This document shows positions 1-7,927 of a DNA stretch of 47,044 nt, piece by piece; positions within the stretch are counted from its first letter, which is position 1, and each line of letters begins with the position of its first letter. The notes under the pieces are model-generated. The model did no database searches and was not told where the DNA came from. It saw nothing but the letters and a program-made list of their open reading frames with translations. The DNA lies in NCBI GenBank assembly GCA_900549295.1, contig URNG01000009.1, positions 1 through 47,044 of the forward strand, written 5' to 3'. Source of the stretch: an uncultured Rhodocyclaceae bacterium (GTDB taxonomy: Bacteria; Pseudomonadota; Gammaproteobacteria; Burkholderiales; Rhodocyclaceae). Both the position numbers and the translations under genes were made by a program.

Positions 1-2
1 CG

Positions 3-2486
3 TCCGAAGCCAAGCGGGGGCGGGGGGCCTACCGCCTGACGCCAGCCGACGTCGAGGAGGCACTGCGCCGGCAGAACGTGGAAGTGCCCGCCGGGCGCAT
101 CGAAAGCGCGGCGCGCGAATTTTCCGTGGTCGCCACCACCGATCTGCGCACGCCGGAAGAATTCGCCGCCGTGGTGGTGCGCACCGTCAACGGCTACCCG
201 GTGCGCATCGGCGACGTGGCGCAGGTGGAAATCGGCGCCGCCAGCGAGCGCAGTTCGGTGCGTTTCAAGGGCCGTCCGGCGGTGTCGCTCGGCATCATCA
301 AGCAGGCCACGGCCAATCCGCTCGAACTGTCGCAGGCGATGTACGCCGAAATGCCGCGCATCAGCGCCGAGCTGCCGCCGGGCATGAGCGTCAATATTTC
401 CTACGATTCGTCGATCTTCATCGACCGCTCGATCAAGTCGGTGTTCTCCACCATCGGCGAAGCCATCGTGCTGGTGCTGGCGATCATCTTCTTCTTCCTG
501 CGCAACCTGCGCGCCACGCTGGTGCCGCTCGTCACCATTCCGGTATCGCTGATCGGCGCTTTCGCGCTGATGTTCATGTTCGGTTTCTCCATCAACACCC
601 TGACCCTGCTCGCCCTGGTGCTGGCCATCGGCCTCGTGGTGGATGACGCCATCGTGGTGCTGGAAAACATCTTCCGCCACATCGAGGAAGGCATGCCGCG
701 CCGCGAGGCGGCGTTCAAGGGGGCGAAGGAAATCGGCTTCGCCGTGGTGGCGATGACGCTCACCCTGGCCGCCGTCTATGCGCCGGTCGCCTTCATGACC
801 GGGCGCACCGGCAAGCTGTTCATCGAATTCGCGCTGACGCTGGCCGGGGCCGTGCTGGTGTCTGGTTTCGTGGCGCTCACCCTGTCGCCGATGATGTGCT
901 CGGTGCTGTTGCGGCACGAGGAAAAGCATTCCAAGGGCTTCCTGCTGATCGAAAACTTCCTTAACTGGCTGAACGCCGGCTACCGCCGCGTGCTGACCGC
1001 TGCGCTGGCCCGGCGCTGGCTGATCTTTGCCGGTTTCGTGGCGGTTGCCGCGCTGTGCGGCGTGCTGCTCAAGGCGCTCAAATCGGAGCTGGCCCCGGTC
1101 GAGGATCGCGGCACCATCGTCGGCATTTTCAACGGCCCGGAAGGGGCGACGCTCGAATACACCAAGAAATACGTCGGCCAGATGGAAGAAATCTACAGCC
1201 GCACCGCCGACATCGAGCGCTATTTCGTGGTGGCCGGCAACCCGGTGGTGAATCAGGGGACCTCCTTCGTCGGCCTCACCGACTGGAGCCAGCGCCGCCG
1301 CAATTCGCAGGCCATCGCCAAGGAACTGTCGCCGCAATTCGCCGCCATTCCCGGCGGCTTGGCTTTCCCGGTGACACCGCCCTCCTTGGGGCAAAGCCCA
1401 CGCGACAGGCCAATCAATTTCGTCATCGCCACCACCGCTTCCTACGAGGAATTGCAGGAGGTGACGCGGCAACTGCTCGACAAGCTGGTCAAGAACCCCG
1501 GCCTGACCAATCTCGATACCGACCTGAAGCTGAACAAGCCCGAGCTGTCGGTCGTGGTGCGCCGCGACAAGGCCGCCGACCTCGGCGTGCCGGTGGAAAC
1601 CATCGGCCGCACTCTGGAGAGCGCCCTGGGTGGTCGGCAAGTCACCCGCTTCAAGCGCGACGGCGAGCAGTACGACGTGATCGTGCAGGTAGCCGATGCC
1701 GAGCGCAGCAATCCGGCGCAGATCAACGACATCTACGTGCGCGGCCACAACGACGCCATGATTGCGCTGAACAACCTGCTCGCCGTGCAGGAAACCGTGG
1801 CCCCGCGCGAACTCAACCACTTCGGCCAGCGCCGCGCCGTCAGCATCACCGCCAATCTGGCTCCCGGCTACACCATGGGCGAGGCGCTGGCGGCGATGGA
1901 AAGCGCCGCCGCCGACGTGCTCAAGCCGGGCTACAGCGTCGATTACAACGGCCAGTCGCGCGAATTCCGCCAGTCCTCCTCCTCGCTGGCAATCACCTTC
2001 CTGCTCGCGCTCGCCTTCATCTATCTGGTGCTGGCCGCGCAGTTCGAGAGCTTCCGCGACCCCTTCATCATCATGCTCACCGTGCCGCTCTCCATGGCCG
2101 GCGCGCTGCTCGCCCTGTGGGCCACCAACGGCACGCTCAACGTCTATAGCCAGATCGGTCTGGTGACGCTGGTCGGCCTCATCACCAAGCACGGCATCCT
2201 CATCGTCGAATTCGCCAACCAGTTGCAGGAACAAGGCCGCGACCTGAAAGCCGCCGTCATCGAAGCCGCCGAACTGCGCCTGCGCCCCATCCTGATGACC
2301 ACCGGCGCCATGGTCCTCGGCGCCATCCCCCTGGCACTCGCCACCGGCGCCGGCGCGGAATCCCGCCAGCAGATCGGCTGGGTCATCGTCGGCGGCCTGC
2401 TGCTCGGCACCTTCCTGACGCTGTTCGTGGTGCCGGCGGTGTATATGGTGCTGGCACGGAGGAAGGGTGGGGAGGTTGTGCAGTAA
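3..2486 (+). CDS. RND efflux pump inner-membrane permease (HAE1-like), 5' partial
   Basis: The reading frame is open from the left edge, so the N-terminus lies outside the window. About 827 residues are visible of a family that is usually 1,000-1,050 long. It is a proton-driven inner-membrane transporter that works with a periplasmic adaptor and an outer-membrane channel. Evidence: the porter-domain motif LTPADVEEALRRQNVEVPAG near the edge, the transmembrane motif GLVVDDAIVVLENIF with the paired aspartates of drug-type (HAE1) pumps, and the C-terminal repeat of the membrane domain ending FVVPAVYMVLARR. The aspartate pair argues against the copper CusA subgroup. The first dozen codons (G-runs at 15-28) match the family poorly and may hold a sequence error or edge artefact. 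It belongs to the chromosome left of the island. Substrate unknown. Confidence 0.9.
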   Translation, partial: SEAKRGRGAYRLTPADVEEALRRQNVEVPAGRIESAAREFSVVATTDLRTPEEFAAVVVRTVNGYPVRIGDVAQVEIGAASERSSVRFKGRPAVSLGIIKQATANPLELSQAMYAEMPRISAELPPGMSVNISYDSSIFIDRSIKSVFSTIGEAIVLVLAIIFFFLRNLRATLVPLVTIPVSLIGAFALMFMFGFSINTLTLLALVLAIGLVVDDAIVVLENIFRHIEEGMPRREAAFKGAKEIGFAVVAMTLTLAAVYAPVAFMTGRTGKLFIEFALTLAGAVLVSGFVALTLSPMMCSVLLRHEEKHSKGFLLIENFLNWLNAGYRRVLTAALARRWLIFAGFVAVAALCGVLLKALKSELAPVEDRGTIVGIFNGPEGATLEYTKKYVGQMEEIYSRTADIERYFVVAGNPVVNQGTSFVGLTDWSQRRRNSQAIAKELSPQFAAIPGGLAFPVTPPSLGQSPRDRPINFVIATTASYEELQEVTRQLLDKLVKNPGLTNLDTDLKLNKPELSVVVRRDKAADLGVPVETIGRTLESALGGRQVTRFKRDGEQYDVIVQVADAERSNPAQINDIYVRGHNDAMIALNNLLAVQETVAPRELNHFGQRRAVSITANLAPGYTMGEALAAMESAAADVLKPGYSVDYNGQSREFRQSSSSLAITFLLALAFIYLVLAAQFESFRDPFIIMLTVPLSMAGALLALWATNGTLNVYSQIGLVTLVGLITKHGILIVEFANQLQEQGRDLKAAVIEAAELRLRPILMTTGAMVLGAIPLALATGAGAESRQQIGWVIVGGLLLGTFLTLFVVPAVYMVLARRKGGEVVQ

Positions 2487-2575
2487 TTTTTACTGGCGGT
2501 GGTTTCGTCATTGATCTAATTGTTCCTCGTTCTCCATTCTCTGCCCATGCTACGCCCGATTGCTGTCGTTGCCCG

Positions 2576-3409
2576 ATGACTTCCTTACCTATCATTCCCC
2601 CCGAACAGCCGCTCCTGGTCGATGCCTGCGGGCAGCGGCATGTTCCGGCGGATAGCGGGGCGCGTATCGTTTCGCTGGTGCCTTCGCTGACCGAACTGGT
2701 TTGCGATCTGGGTCTGCGCGAGCAACTCGTCGGGCGGACCGGGTTTTGTGTGCATCCGCGTGAATTTTTGCGGGAGATTCCTAAAGTCGGGGGAACCAAG
2801 GATGTTCGGCTGGACGCGGTGCGGGCGCTTGAGCCGACGCATTTGCTGGTGAATATCGATGAGAACTGCCGCGAAACGGTGGATGAACTGGCGCGTTTCG
2901 TGCCGCATGTGGTCGTGACCCATCCGTGTGTGCCGGCTGACAATTTCGAGCTGTTCCGTCTGCTAGGCGAGATATTCGGGCGTGAGGCAGCGGCGGCGGT
3001 TCTGTGTGCAGCCTTGCAGGATGCGCTGGGGCGGGCGGCGGCGCTGCGGCAGAGTTTGGCGGATGAAGCAGTGATATATCTGATCTGGCGCGAGCCGTGG
3101 ATGACAGTGGCGCGTGATACCTATATTTCGGCGATGCTGGCGGCGGTGGGTTGGTTGACTGAGCCGACGTACAGCGAGCGGCGCTACCCCGAGTTTTCCT
3201 GGGGAGCGGTGCCAGGCGCGGTGCGGGTGTTCCTGTCTACCGAACCTTATCATTTCAAGCCGGAAAACCTGGGCGAGGTCGCCGCGCTGGCGGGCAGGCC
3301 GGCGCACATGATCGATGGAGAAATGGTGTCCTGGTACGGCAGCCGGGTAGTTGCCGGCCTCGATTACCTGATTGCCTTGCGCCGTAAGCTGGCTGGGTTG
3401 CCGGGTTGA
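2576..3409 (+). CDS. Cobalamin-binding periplasmic-type receptor protein (BtuF-like)
   Basis: A 277-residue protein of the helical-backbone metal/cobalamin receptor family (PF01497). Visible signatures are the opening RIVSLVPSLTELVCDLGL, then LVGRTGFCVHP and VGGTKDVRLDAVRALEPTH, which form the first lobe, and a second lobe ending DYLIALRRKLAG. Family members bind vitamin B12 or iron chelates for an ABC importer. Here no obvious signal peptide precedes the domain and no ABC permease or ATPase is adjacent, so it may be a soluble member often annotated simply as cobalamin-binding protein. The ATG at 2576 is the first start after an 89-base gap from the RND gene. Family assignment is good; the exact ligand is inferred. 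Confidence 0.82.
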   Translation: MTSLPIIPPEQPLLVDACGQRHVPADSGARIVSLVPSLTELVCDLGLREQLVGRTGFCVHPREFLREIPKVGGTKDVRLDAVRALEPTHLLVNIDENCRETVDELARFVPHVVVTHPCVPADNFELFRLLGEIFGREAAAAVLCAALQDALGRAAALRQSLADEAVIYLIWREPWMTVARDTYISAMLAAVGWLTEPTYSERRYPEFSWGAVPGAVRVFLSTEPYHFKPENLGEVAALAGRPAHMIDGEMVSWYGSRVVAGLDYLIALRRKLAGLPG

Positions 3410-3542
3410 GCCTGCGTGGCGGTTGCTGCGATTAAGTGCTCGGGGTGGTGTCGACCAGCCTGTCAAATTCCCCGGTTTTTGGGTCTGTTTCGTTGTCAGC
3501 GTGGGATTTTGGCGGCGTGAAAAAAACTGGCGCGCAAAAATA

Positions 3543-3565
3543 AACCCCTTGAGGCTCAAGGGGTT
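3543..3565 (-). terminator. Rho-independent terminator, originally of tRNA-Ser
   Basis: A perfect 11-bp inverted repeat, AACCCCTTGAG then one base then CTCAAGGGGTT. Read on the minus strand it is followed by TATTTTT, as expected for a Rho-independent terminator. It lies just downstream, on the minus strand, of the tRNA-Ser 3'-end fragment at 3576-3594. It is therefore best read as the native terminator of the tRNA-Ser gene, now separated from that gene by the island. It can also act on the convergent cobalamin-binding gene, though the plus-strand T tract is poor. Confidence 0.75.
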
Positions 3566-3575
3566 GTTATGAAAC

Positions 3576-3594
3576 TGGCGGAGAGGGCGGGATT
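3576..3594 (-). repeat. Left attachment site: 3' end of tRNA-Ser (direct repeat copy 1)
   Basis: TGGCGGAGAGGGCGGGATT is identical to the 3' end (CCA, acceptor and part of the T arm, minus strand) of the intact tRNA-Ser gene at 43993-44011. Identity ends at 3595 (TTGACC here, CGAACC in the tRNA). This is the usual footprint of a tyrosine recombinase integrating into a tRNA gene. The crossover lies somewhere inside these 19 bp. Confidence 0.85.
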
Positions 3595-3640
3595 TTGACC
3601 GGAGGCCGAAATTTCCCTTGTTTCCTGGCCGCTTTCTGGA

Positions 3641-3677
3641 CTTCTACACATTGAAGTGGATACCTGATGTGTAGAAG
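3641..3677. repeat. Inverted pair of integrase arm-type motifs, left end
   Basis: CTTCTACACA at 3641-3650 and its exact reverse complement TGTGTAGAAG at 3668-3677. The same 10-mer occurs twice near the integrase at 43908-43917 and 43921-43930. The copy at 3668 and the one at 43921 share the longer string TGTGTAGAAGTCAG. Repeats near both ends of an element are typical of integrase N-terminal-domain (arm) binding sites. The role is inferred. Confidence 0.55.
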
Positions 3678-3714
3678 TCAGATGCCCCAATACTACAGGA
3701 GGTTTGTACTCTTT

Positions 3715-3750
3715 GCATGTGCATGTGCATGTGCATGTGCATGTGCATGT
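3715..3750 (+). repeat. Hexanucleotide tandem repeat (GCATGT)x6
   Basis: Six perfect, uninterrupted copies of GCATGT follow a strong Shine-Dalgarno-like AGGAGG at 3697-3702. An open frame that would start at TTG 3704 or 3713 and run to 3940 reads the repeat as alternating His-Val, so changes in copy number would not shift the frame. The downstream part of that frame matches nothing I recognise, so I call the repeat but not a gene. Confidence 0.85.
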
Positions 3751-4049
3751 GCAGAATGCGGTAGCCCAATCTCAAGATGCGCTACAGGCAGGTTCTCGGC
3801 CTGAGTTGCCATTCGACACTCTGGCTGAAATTGTCGGCAATGCGGCGGTAAGCGACCCTTTGACCTTACTACAGAGGCAAGGTCAAGCGAAGAAACTGGC
3901 TAAAAATGTTTCGCCGAAGCCCTTAGCCTTCCCTCGATGATGGGTTTTGAACACCCACAAGAGATTCAAATGGCTCCCTCGTCTGTTTCTAGCCCTGTAG
4001 TTGAGTTAGAACTTGGTATTGGCGGGATCGATTTACAAAAAGCGGCCCC
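3751..4049. other. Left-end island region without a supported gene
   Basis: This stretch lies between the hexanucleotide repeat and the copS stop codon. An open frame continuing to 3940 has no recognisable domain. A 28-codon frame beginning at 3970 ends SSPVVELELGIGGIDLQ, faintly like the end of a small IS accessory protein, but this is too weak to call. Otherwise I see nothing. Confidence 0.4.
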
Positions 4050-5450
4050 CTACTGATGGGCACAGGGTAAAGAAAGTGTGAAGCGCGTTTTTCCACCTTC
4101 CGAGTTGACGCCAACATCCCCGCCATGAGCCAACACAATAGATTGGGTTATCGCCAGCCCTAAGCCTGAATTTTCGGTCGTGCGCAGGCGCGAACTGTCG
4201 ACACGGTAGAAACGATCAAACAGGCGGGGCAAATGTTCGGTAGGGATATCGCTCCCTGTGTTCTCGACGGAGACCAAAATCCTACCTTCACGGTTATTGT
4301 CGACTCGAACGGTAATCTTGCCCTCGTTCGGCGTGTGGCGCAGCGCGTTGGATAGCAGATTGCTAACCGCCCTGCGCAACATCAATCGGTCGCCGACGAT
4401 TTGGCCGTTACCTGTGAGCGACAAGGCTATCGATTTCTCTTCGGCAAGCACGCCGTAATACTCCAGCAAATCGCCAATTTCCTCGGCAAGGTCTATCGGC
4501 TCCTGATTGGGGATGATCTGGTTGTTGTCGGCCTTGGCCAGGAAAAGCATGTCGGAAATGGTTCGCGACAAGCGTTCGAATTCTTCCGTGTTCGACGCCA
4601 GGGTGTCCCGGTAGTCTTCTGCGGAGCGTGCTTTCGAGAGCGTGACCTGTGTCTGGGTCAACAGATTGCTGACCGGCGTTCGCAACTCATGAGCCAAGTC
4701 CGATGAAAAATCCGACAGGCGCTGAAAGGACTCTTCCAAGCGCGAAAGCATGCCATTCAATGTGTCGGCCAGATCCGCCAATTCGCGGGGGATGGCTTCG
4801 ACCGGCAAGCGGGTATGCAGGCGATTGGCGGTGATCTCAGCCGCCTGCCGCTTAATGGCCAGTAAAGGCAACAGGCCGCGCCGGACGACAAACCAGCCGA
4901 GCAATCCCATCGCCAGAGTCGCCAGGCTCATGAACCCCCACAAAGTCTGCCGGAAGGAAGTCATGAAGTGCTCGTGATGGGTGATTTCGGTGGCAATTGC
5001 CACGGTGTAACTAACGCCACCATCGGTGCCTTTGACCATCGAGGAAACTCCCCGCCATGGCTGGCCGTCGTTGCTGTTCCATTTGACGGGTTGCTCGCGC
5101 CTTGGTGTCGCGCCAATGCTTAGTAGATCCTGCGGAAACACCATCGCTTCGTTGGCATACAGCATTTCGCCATTCTGGTCATAGACGGCAACGATCAACC
5201 CGTGATGCCCCGTCAGCGCATCGTCCAATTGCTGGGTCAGTGTCTCTTTCGGCTGACTATCTGGTTTTCGTTCCAAGATATGCCTTGCCAACTGCATTTT
5301 GCCGGTCAGCACATCCAAATCCTGCTCTTCGAAGTGGCGCTCAACCGCATTGCCGATAAGCAGGCCGAGCAGGAACAGCACAAAGGCCGAGGCCAGCGCG
5401 AACAGCAGAGTCAGCCGGAGTGTCAGTGAGGGGCCGCGGATTGGGGTCAA
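4050..5450 (-). CDS. copS: Heavy-metal sensor histidine kinase (CopS/CusS family)
   Basis: A 466-residue membrane kinase that autophosphorylates on histidine when periplasmic copper or silver rises and passes the phosphate to CopR. Order: TM1 (about 12-34), periplasmic sensor (about 35-168), TM2 (about 170-190), HAMP linker (about 190-242), phospho-acceptor box DLAHELRTPVSN with H254, then the ATP-binding domain with an N box (RRAVSNLLSNALRHTP) and a glycine box (SGLGLAITQSIVLAHGG). The likely start is TTG at 5450, which overlaps the copR stop as TTGA, so translation is coupled. A decayed homologue of its C-terminus lies at 36453-36690. Family is certain; copper is inferred from the neighbouring cus genes and cop boxes. 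Confidence 0.92.
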   Translation of the reverse strand: MTPIRGPSLTLRLTLLFALASAFVLFLLGLLIGNAVERHFEEQDLDVLTGKMQLARHILERKPDSQPKETLTQQLDDALTGHHGLIVAVYDQNGEMLYANEAMVFPQDLLSIGATPRREQPVKWNSNDGQPWRGVSSMVKGTDGGVSYTVAIATEITHHEHFMTSFRQTLWGFMSLATLAMGLLGWFVVRRGLLPLLAIKRQAAEITANRLHTRLPVEAIPRELADLADTLNGMLSRLEESFQRLSDFSSDLAHELRTPVSNLLTQTQVTLSKARSAEDYRDTLASNTEEFERLSRTISDMLFLAKADNNQIIPNQEPIDLAEEIGDLLEYYGVLAEEKSIALSLTGNGQIVGDRLMLRRAVSNLLSNALRHTPNEGKITVRVDNNREGRILVSVENTGSDIPTEHLPRLFDRFYRVDSSRLRTTENSGLGLAITQSIVLAHGGDVGVNSEGGKTRFTLSLPCAHQ

Positions 5451-6124
5451 TCGGTAATCTCCAAAACATAGCCCATGCCGCGCACGGTCTGAATCAATTT
5501 GGGTTCGTACCCCTCATCAATCTTGACCCGAAGGCGTTTGATGGCGACCTCAATGACGTTCGTGTCGCTGTCGAAATTCATGTCCCAAACCTGGGAGGCA
5601 ATCAGCGACCGAGGCAGCACTTCGCCCTGGCGGCGTAACAGCAGTTCAAGCAGCGCGAACTCCTTGGCGGTCAGATCGATGCGTTTGCCGGCGCGATTGA
5701 CCCGGCGGCGCAGCAGGTCGAGTTCGAGGTCGGCGGCGCGCAGGAACTCGGACTCCTTCGCCTTGCCGCCCCGCCGCAGCAGGGTCCGGACTCGCGCCAA
5801 CAGTTCGGAGAAGGCAAAGGGCTTCACCAAGTAGTCGTCGGCGCCCAACTCCAGTCCCTTGACCCGGTCCTCGACCTGGTCGCGTGCCGTCAGAAACAGT
5901 ACCGGCATTTCCTTGCCGGCTCGGCGAATACCTTGCAACACCTGCCAGCCGTCGATGCCCGGGAGCATGACGTCGAGGATCGCCAGATCATAGGCCTCGG
6001 TCAGCGCCAGATGCAGCCCGTCGAGGCCATTGACGGCCAAATCCACGACGAAGCCCGCCTCGACCAACCCCTGCTTGAGGTAAGAGCCGGTTTTGGTTTC
6101 GTCTTCCACCACAAGAATTTTCAT
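5447..6124 (-). CDS. copR: Copper response regulator (CopR/CusR, OmpR family)
   Basis: A 225-residue DNA-binding response regulator. The receiver domain has the acidic pocket near VVEDE, phospho-acceptor D51 (LAILDVMLPGIDGW) and K in DDYLVKPF. The C-terminal winged helix carries RRVNRAGKRIDLTAKEFALL and ends RTVRGMGYVLEITD. I chose ATG 6124 over the upstream TTG at 6139 because GGAGAG sits a few bases before it and the family begins MKILVVEDE. It is transcribed away from the cytochrome/cus operon, with one cop box between them at 6192-6209. The regulator probably binds that box and the one at 6954-6971. Confidence 0.93.
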   Translation of the reverse strand: MKILVVEDETKTGSYLKQGLVEAGFVVDLAVNGLDGLHLALTEAYDLAILDVMLPGIDGWQVLQGIRRAGKEMPVLFLTARDQVEDRVKGLELGADDYLVKPFAFSELLARVRTLLRRGGKAKESEFLRAADLELDLLRRRVNRAGKRIDLTAKEFALLELLLRRQGEVLPRSLIASQVWDMNFDSDTNVIEVAIKRLRVKIDEGYEPKLIQTVRGMGYVLEITD

Positions 6125-6191
6125 CGTTCTCTCCACCAATCATTGGCTATTGATGGCGCATTTTCCGTCGCTTTTAAAGGCCGATTGCCTA

Positions 6192-6209
6192 GATTACGGA
6201 AATGTAATC
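6192..6209. promoter_or_regulatory. Cop box 1 (CopR operator)
   Basis: GATTACGGAAATGTAATC, a perfect 6-bp inverted repeat (GATTAC/GTAATC) with a 6-bp spacer. It lies in the 178-bp divergent region between copR and the cytochrome gene at 6303. It matches the known CusR/CopR box type (ATTAC-N6-GTAAT). It probably controls both directions. Confidence 0.8.
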
Positions 6210-6302
6210 CGCAAGTCAGCAAGATGTTGGTTTGGTAAAGACAAAATAGCAATTTCGGAGCAAGACCAATTGGACTCCGCATACCCTTACTGAGAAAAAA
6301 CT

Positions 6303-6944
6303 ATGTGCAGATTTATTTGGGGTGCTCTGGCAACCATCGGCTTGGGCGCGGCAACGGCGGGGATCGTCGTCGTGGCAGGCGTCGTCGATGTCGGCGCCGA
6401 TACCCCCCATAGTTCATTCACCTACCAGGCGCTGACGTTTGCCCGCGAAAGGGCCATTGCCAGCCGTACGGGTGAAATCCAGATCCCGGCTGATCTTGCC
6501 GATCCCGAGCGCGTGCGACGCGGGGCCGGCAACTATGCGGCAATGTGCGTCAATTGCCACCTGTCTCCGGAAGCGCCAGATTCGGAGATTCGCAAGGGGT
6601 TGTATCCGACTCCCCCCAATCTTTCCGAAAAACCGGCGGCGCCATCGTCACGTGACGCTGCCCGCGATTTCTGGATCATTAAGCACGGCATCAAGGCTTC
6701 CGGTATGCCGGCCTGGTCGAAGGGCGGCATGGAGGATGAGGCCATTTGGGACCTGACGGCCTTCCTGCAAAAGATGCCTTTGCTGTCGGCGACCGCCTAC
6801 GAGCAACTGGTGGCAGCCAGTGACGGTCATTCCCATGGCGGACTGGAAGGCCACGAAGAGGCACCAGCAGCCCCGGTCGAGGAAAAGCCGGTGGCCAAGG
6901 GCAAAAATGCGCACAGCCATGACCACGGAGCGCACAAACATTAA
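6303..6944 (+). CDS. Membrane-anchored c-type cytochrome with His-rich tail
   Basis: A 213-residue protein with an N-terminal membrane segment (about 5-30, uncleaved anchor or signal). One haem-attachment motif, CVNCH, lies at 82-86, with a probable axial methionine in KASGMPAWS near 135. The tail, rich in His, Glu and Ala (GHSHGGLEGHEE and AHSHDHGAHKH), looks able to bind metal. It is first in the copper operon behind cop box 1. Periplasmic cytochromes in copper clusters could pass electrons from Cu(I) oxidation, but that is inference. A second cytochrome at 14407 closes the same gene run. Confidence 0.85.
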   Translation: MCRFIWGALATIGLGAATAGIVVVAGVVDVGADTPHSSFTYQALTFARERAIASRTGEIQIPADLADPERVRRGAGNYAAMCVNCHLSPEAPDSEIRKGLYPTPPNLSEKPAAPSSRDAARDFWIIKHGIKASGMPAWSKGGMEDEAIWDLTAFLQKMPLLSATAYEQLVAASDGHSHGGLEGHEEAPAAPVEEKPVAKGKNAHSHDHGAHKH

Positions 6945-6953
6945 CCCCATAAA

Positions 6954-6971
6954 GATTACAAAAATGTAATC
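6954..6971. promoter_or_regulatory. Cop box 2 (CopR operator)
   Basis: GATTACAAAAATGTAATC has the same half-sites and spacing as the box at 6192. It lies 70 bp upstream of copG, so the copG-cusF-cusCBA genes probably have their own CopR-activated promoter inside the longer gene run. Only these two full matches were seen in the window. Confidence 0.8.
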
Positions 6972-7040
6972 CGACGGACAGCAAATTGTTGGCGTCGGCT
7001 ATCCATACTGACGCCACTCGACTGACACAGGAGCTTCGCC

Positions 7041-7481
7041 ATGCGTAACCCCTTTCTTGTTCTTGCTTTGAGCTCCGTCCTCGGCGCCGGCCTTTCCACT
7101 GCCGTGGCGGCCGGCGAAATGGTGGATGTTTACAAGAGCCCGAATTGCGGTTGCTGCGGCAAGTGGGTCGATCATCTGAAAAATGCGGGCTTCGAGGTCC
7201 GCTCGCACAACGTCATGGACGTCCCGGCGGCCCGCAAACAATTGGGGATGCCCGATCGGCTGGGCTCCTGCCACACCGCCAAGGTGGCCGGCTATGTGGT
7301 CGAAGGCCATGTGCCGGTTGCCGACATCCAGCGTCTGCTCAAGGAAAAACCGAAAGCCCTCGGCATCGCGGTGCCGTCGATGCCGCCAGGATCGCCGGGC
7401 ATGGAAAGCCCGAGACCCGTCCCCTACAACACGCTGCTGGTCCAGGCCGGTGGCGAAACCAGCATCTTTGCCAAACATTGA
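7041..7481 (+). CDS. copG: CopG-type DUF411 periplasmic copper protein (copy 1)
   Basis: A 146-residue protein with a signal peptide (about 1-24), then a thioredoxin-like DUF411 domain. The copper-site motif CGCC is at C36/C38/C39 (SPNCGCCGKWVDHL), followed by the conserved SCHTAKVAGYVVEGHVP. Known DUF411 CopG proteins bind copper through the CxCC cluster and are proposed to interconvert Cu(I) and Cu(II). It follows cop box 2 and lies 21 bp upstream of cusF. A second DUF411 protein lies in the pbr region at 28363 and keeps the same motifs. Confidence 0.88.
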   Translation: MRNPFLVLALSSVLGAGLSTAVAAGEMVDVYKSPNCGCCGKWVDHLKNAGFEVRSHNVMDVPAARKQLGMPDRLGSCHTAKVAGYVVEGHVPVADIQRLLKEKPKALGIAVPSMPPGSPGMESPRPVPYNTLLVQAGGETSIFAKH

Positions 7482-7502
7482 TCCCCCAAACAGGAGAAAC
7501 TC

Positions 7503-7847
7503 ATGAAAGCACTTATCACCGCCTCACTGATCGCCTTTTCCACCCTCGGCGCCGTTTCTGCCCAAGCTGCAAGCGACCATGCCGGGCATGCCATGGCCTC
7601 GCCGAGCGCCGCGTCTGCTGAAATGCAGATGATCGACGCTCAGGTCAAGAAAGTGGACAAGGCAGCCGGCAAAGTAACCTTGTCGCATGGCCCACTGACC
7701 AACCTGAACATGCCGGCGATGACCATGGTACTCAAGGTTTCCAATGTCGCCTGGTTGGACCAGATGAAAACCGGCGATAAGATTCGCTTCATGGCCGAAA
7801 ACGTGAATGGTGCCATCACCGTCGTCCATTTCGAACCCGCCAAATAA
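7503..7847 (+). CDS. cusF: CusF-like periplasmic copper metallochaperone
   Basis: A 114-residue secreted protein: signal peptide to about residue 23, a short His/Met stretch (DHAGHAM), then the CusF fold. CusF hands Cu(I)/Ag(I) to the CusCBA pump. The E. coli site is H36, W44, M47, M49. The aligned residues here are H62, M70, M73, M75 (SHGPLTNLNMPAMTM), so the cation-pi tryptophan is replaced by methionine. The CusF-like tail of CusB in this same operon keeps the tryptophan. A good ribosome site (AGGAGAAA) precedes ATG 7503. Confidence 0.9.
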   Translation: MKALITASLIAFSTLGAVSAQAASDHAGHAMASPSAASAEMQMIDAQVKKVDKAAGKVTLSHGPLTNLNMPAMTMVLKVSNVAWLDQMKTGDKIRFMAENVNGAITVVHFEPAK

Positions 7848-7856
7848 CCCAATCGA

Positions 7857-7891
7857 CTGACGGCGAGACGGTGCTTACCTCTCGCTGTCAG
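7857..7891 (+). promoter_or_regulatory. Intergenic stem-loop between cusF and cusC
   Basis: CTGACGGCGAGA pairs with TCTCGCTGTCAG (12 bp with one G-U pair), leaving an 11-base loop. No T tract follows, so it is more likely an mRNA processing or stability element that sets different levels for cusF and the pump genes than a terminator. The role is inferred. Confidence 0.5.
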
Positions 7892-7927
7892 CATGCTTCA
7901 TAAAAACAAATATTGCAGGGAGGTCGC

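Noticed and set aside
3704..3940. 78-residue frame with a His-Val run
   Set aside because: The run is produced by the hexanucleotide repeat; the rest matches no family and the TTG is too close to AGGAGG.
3970..4056. Short frame resembling an IS accessory protein end
   Set aside because: Only a few residues (PVVELELGIGG) look similar; too weak to call an IS remnant.
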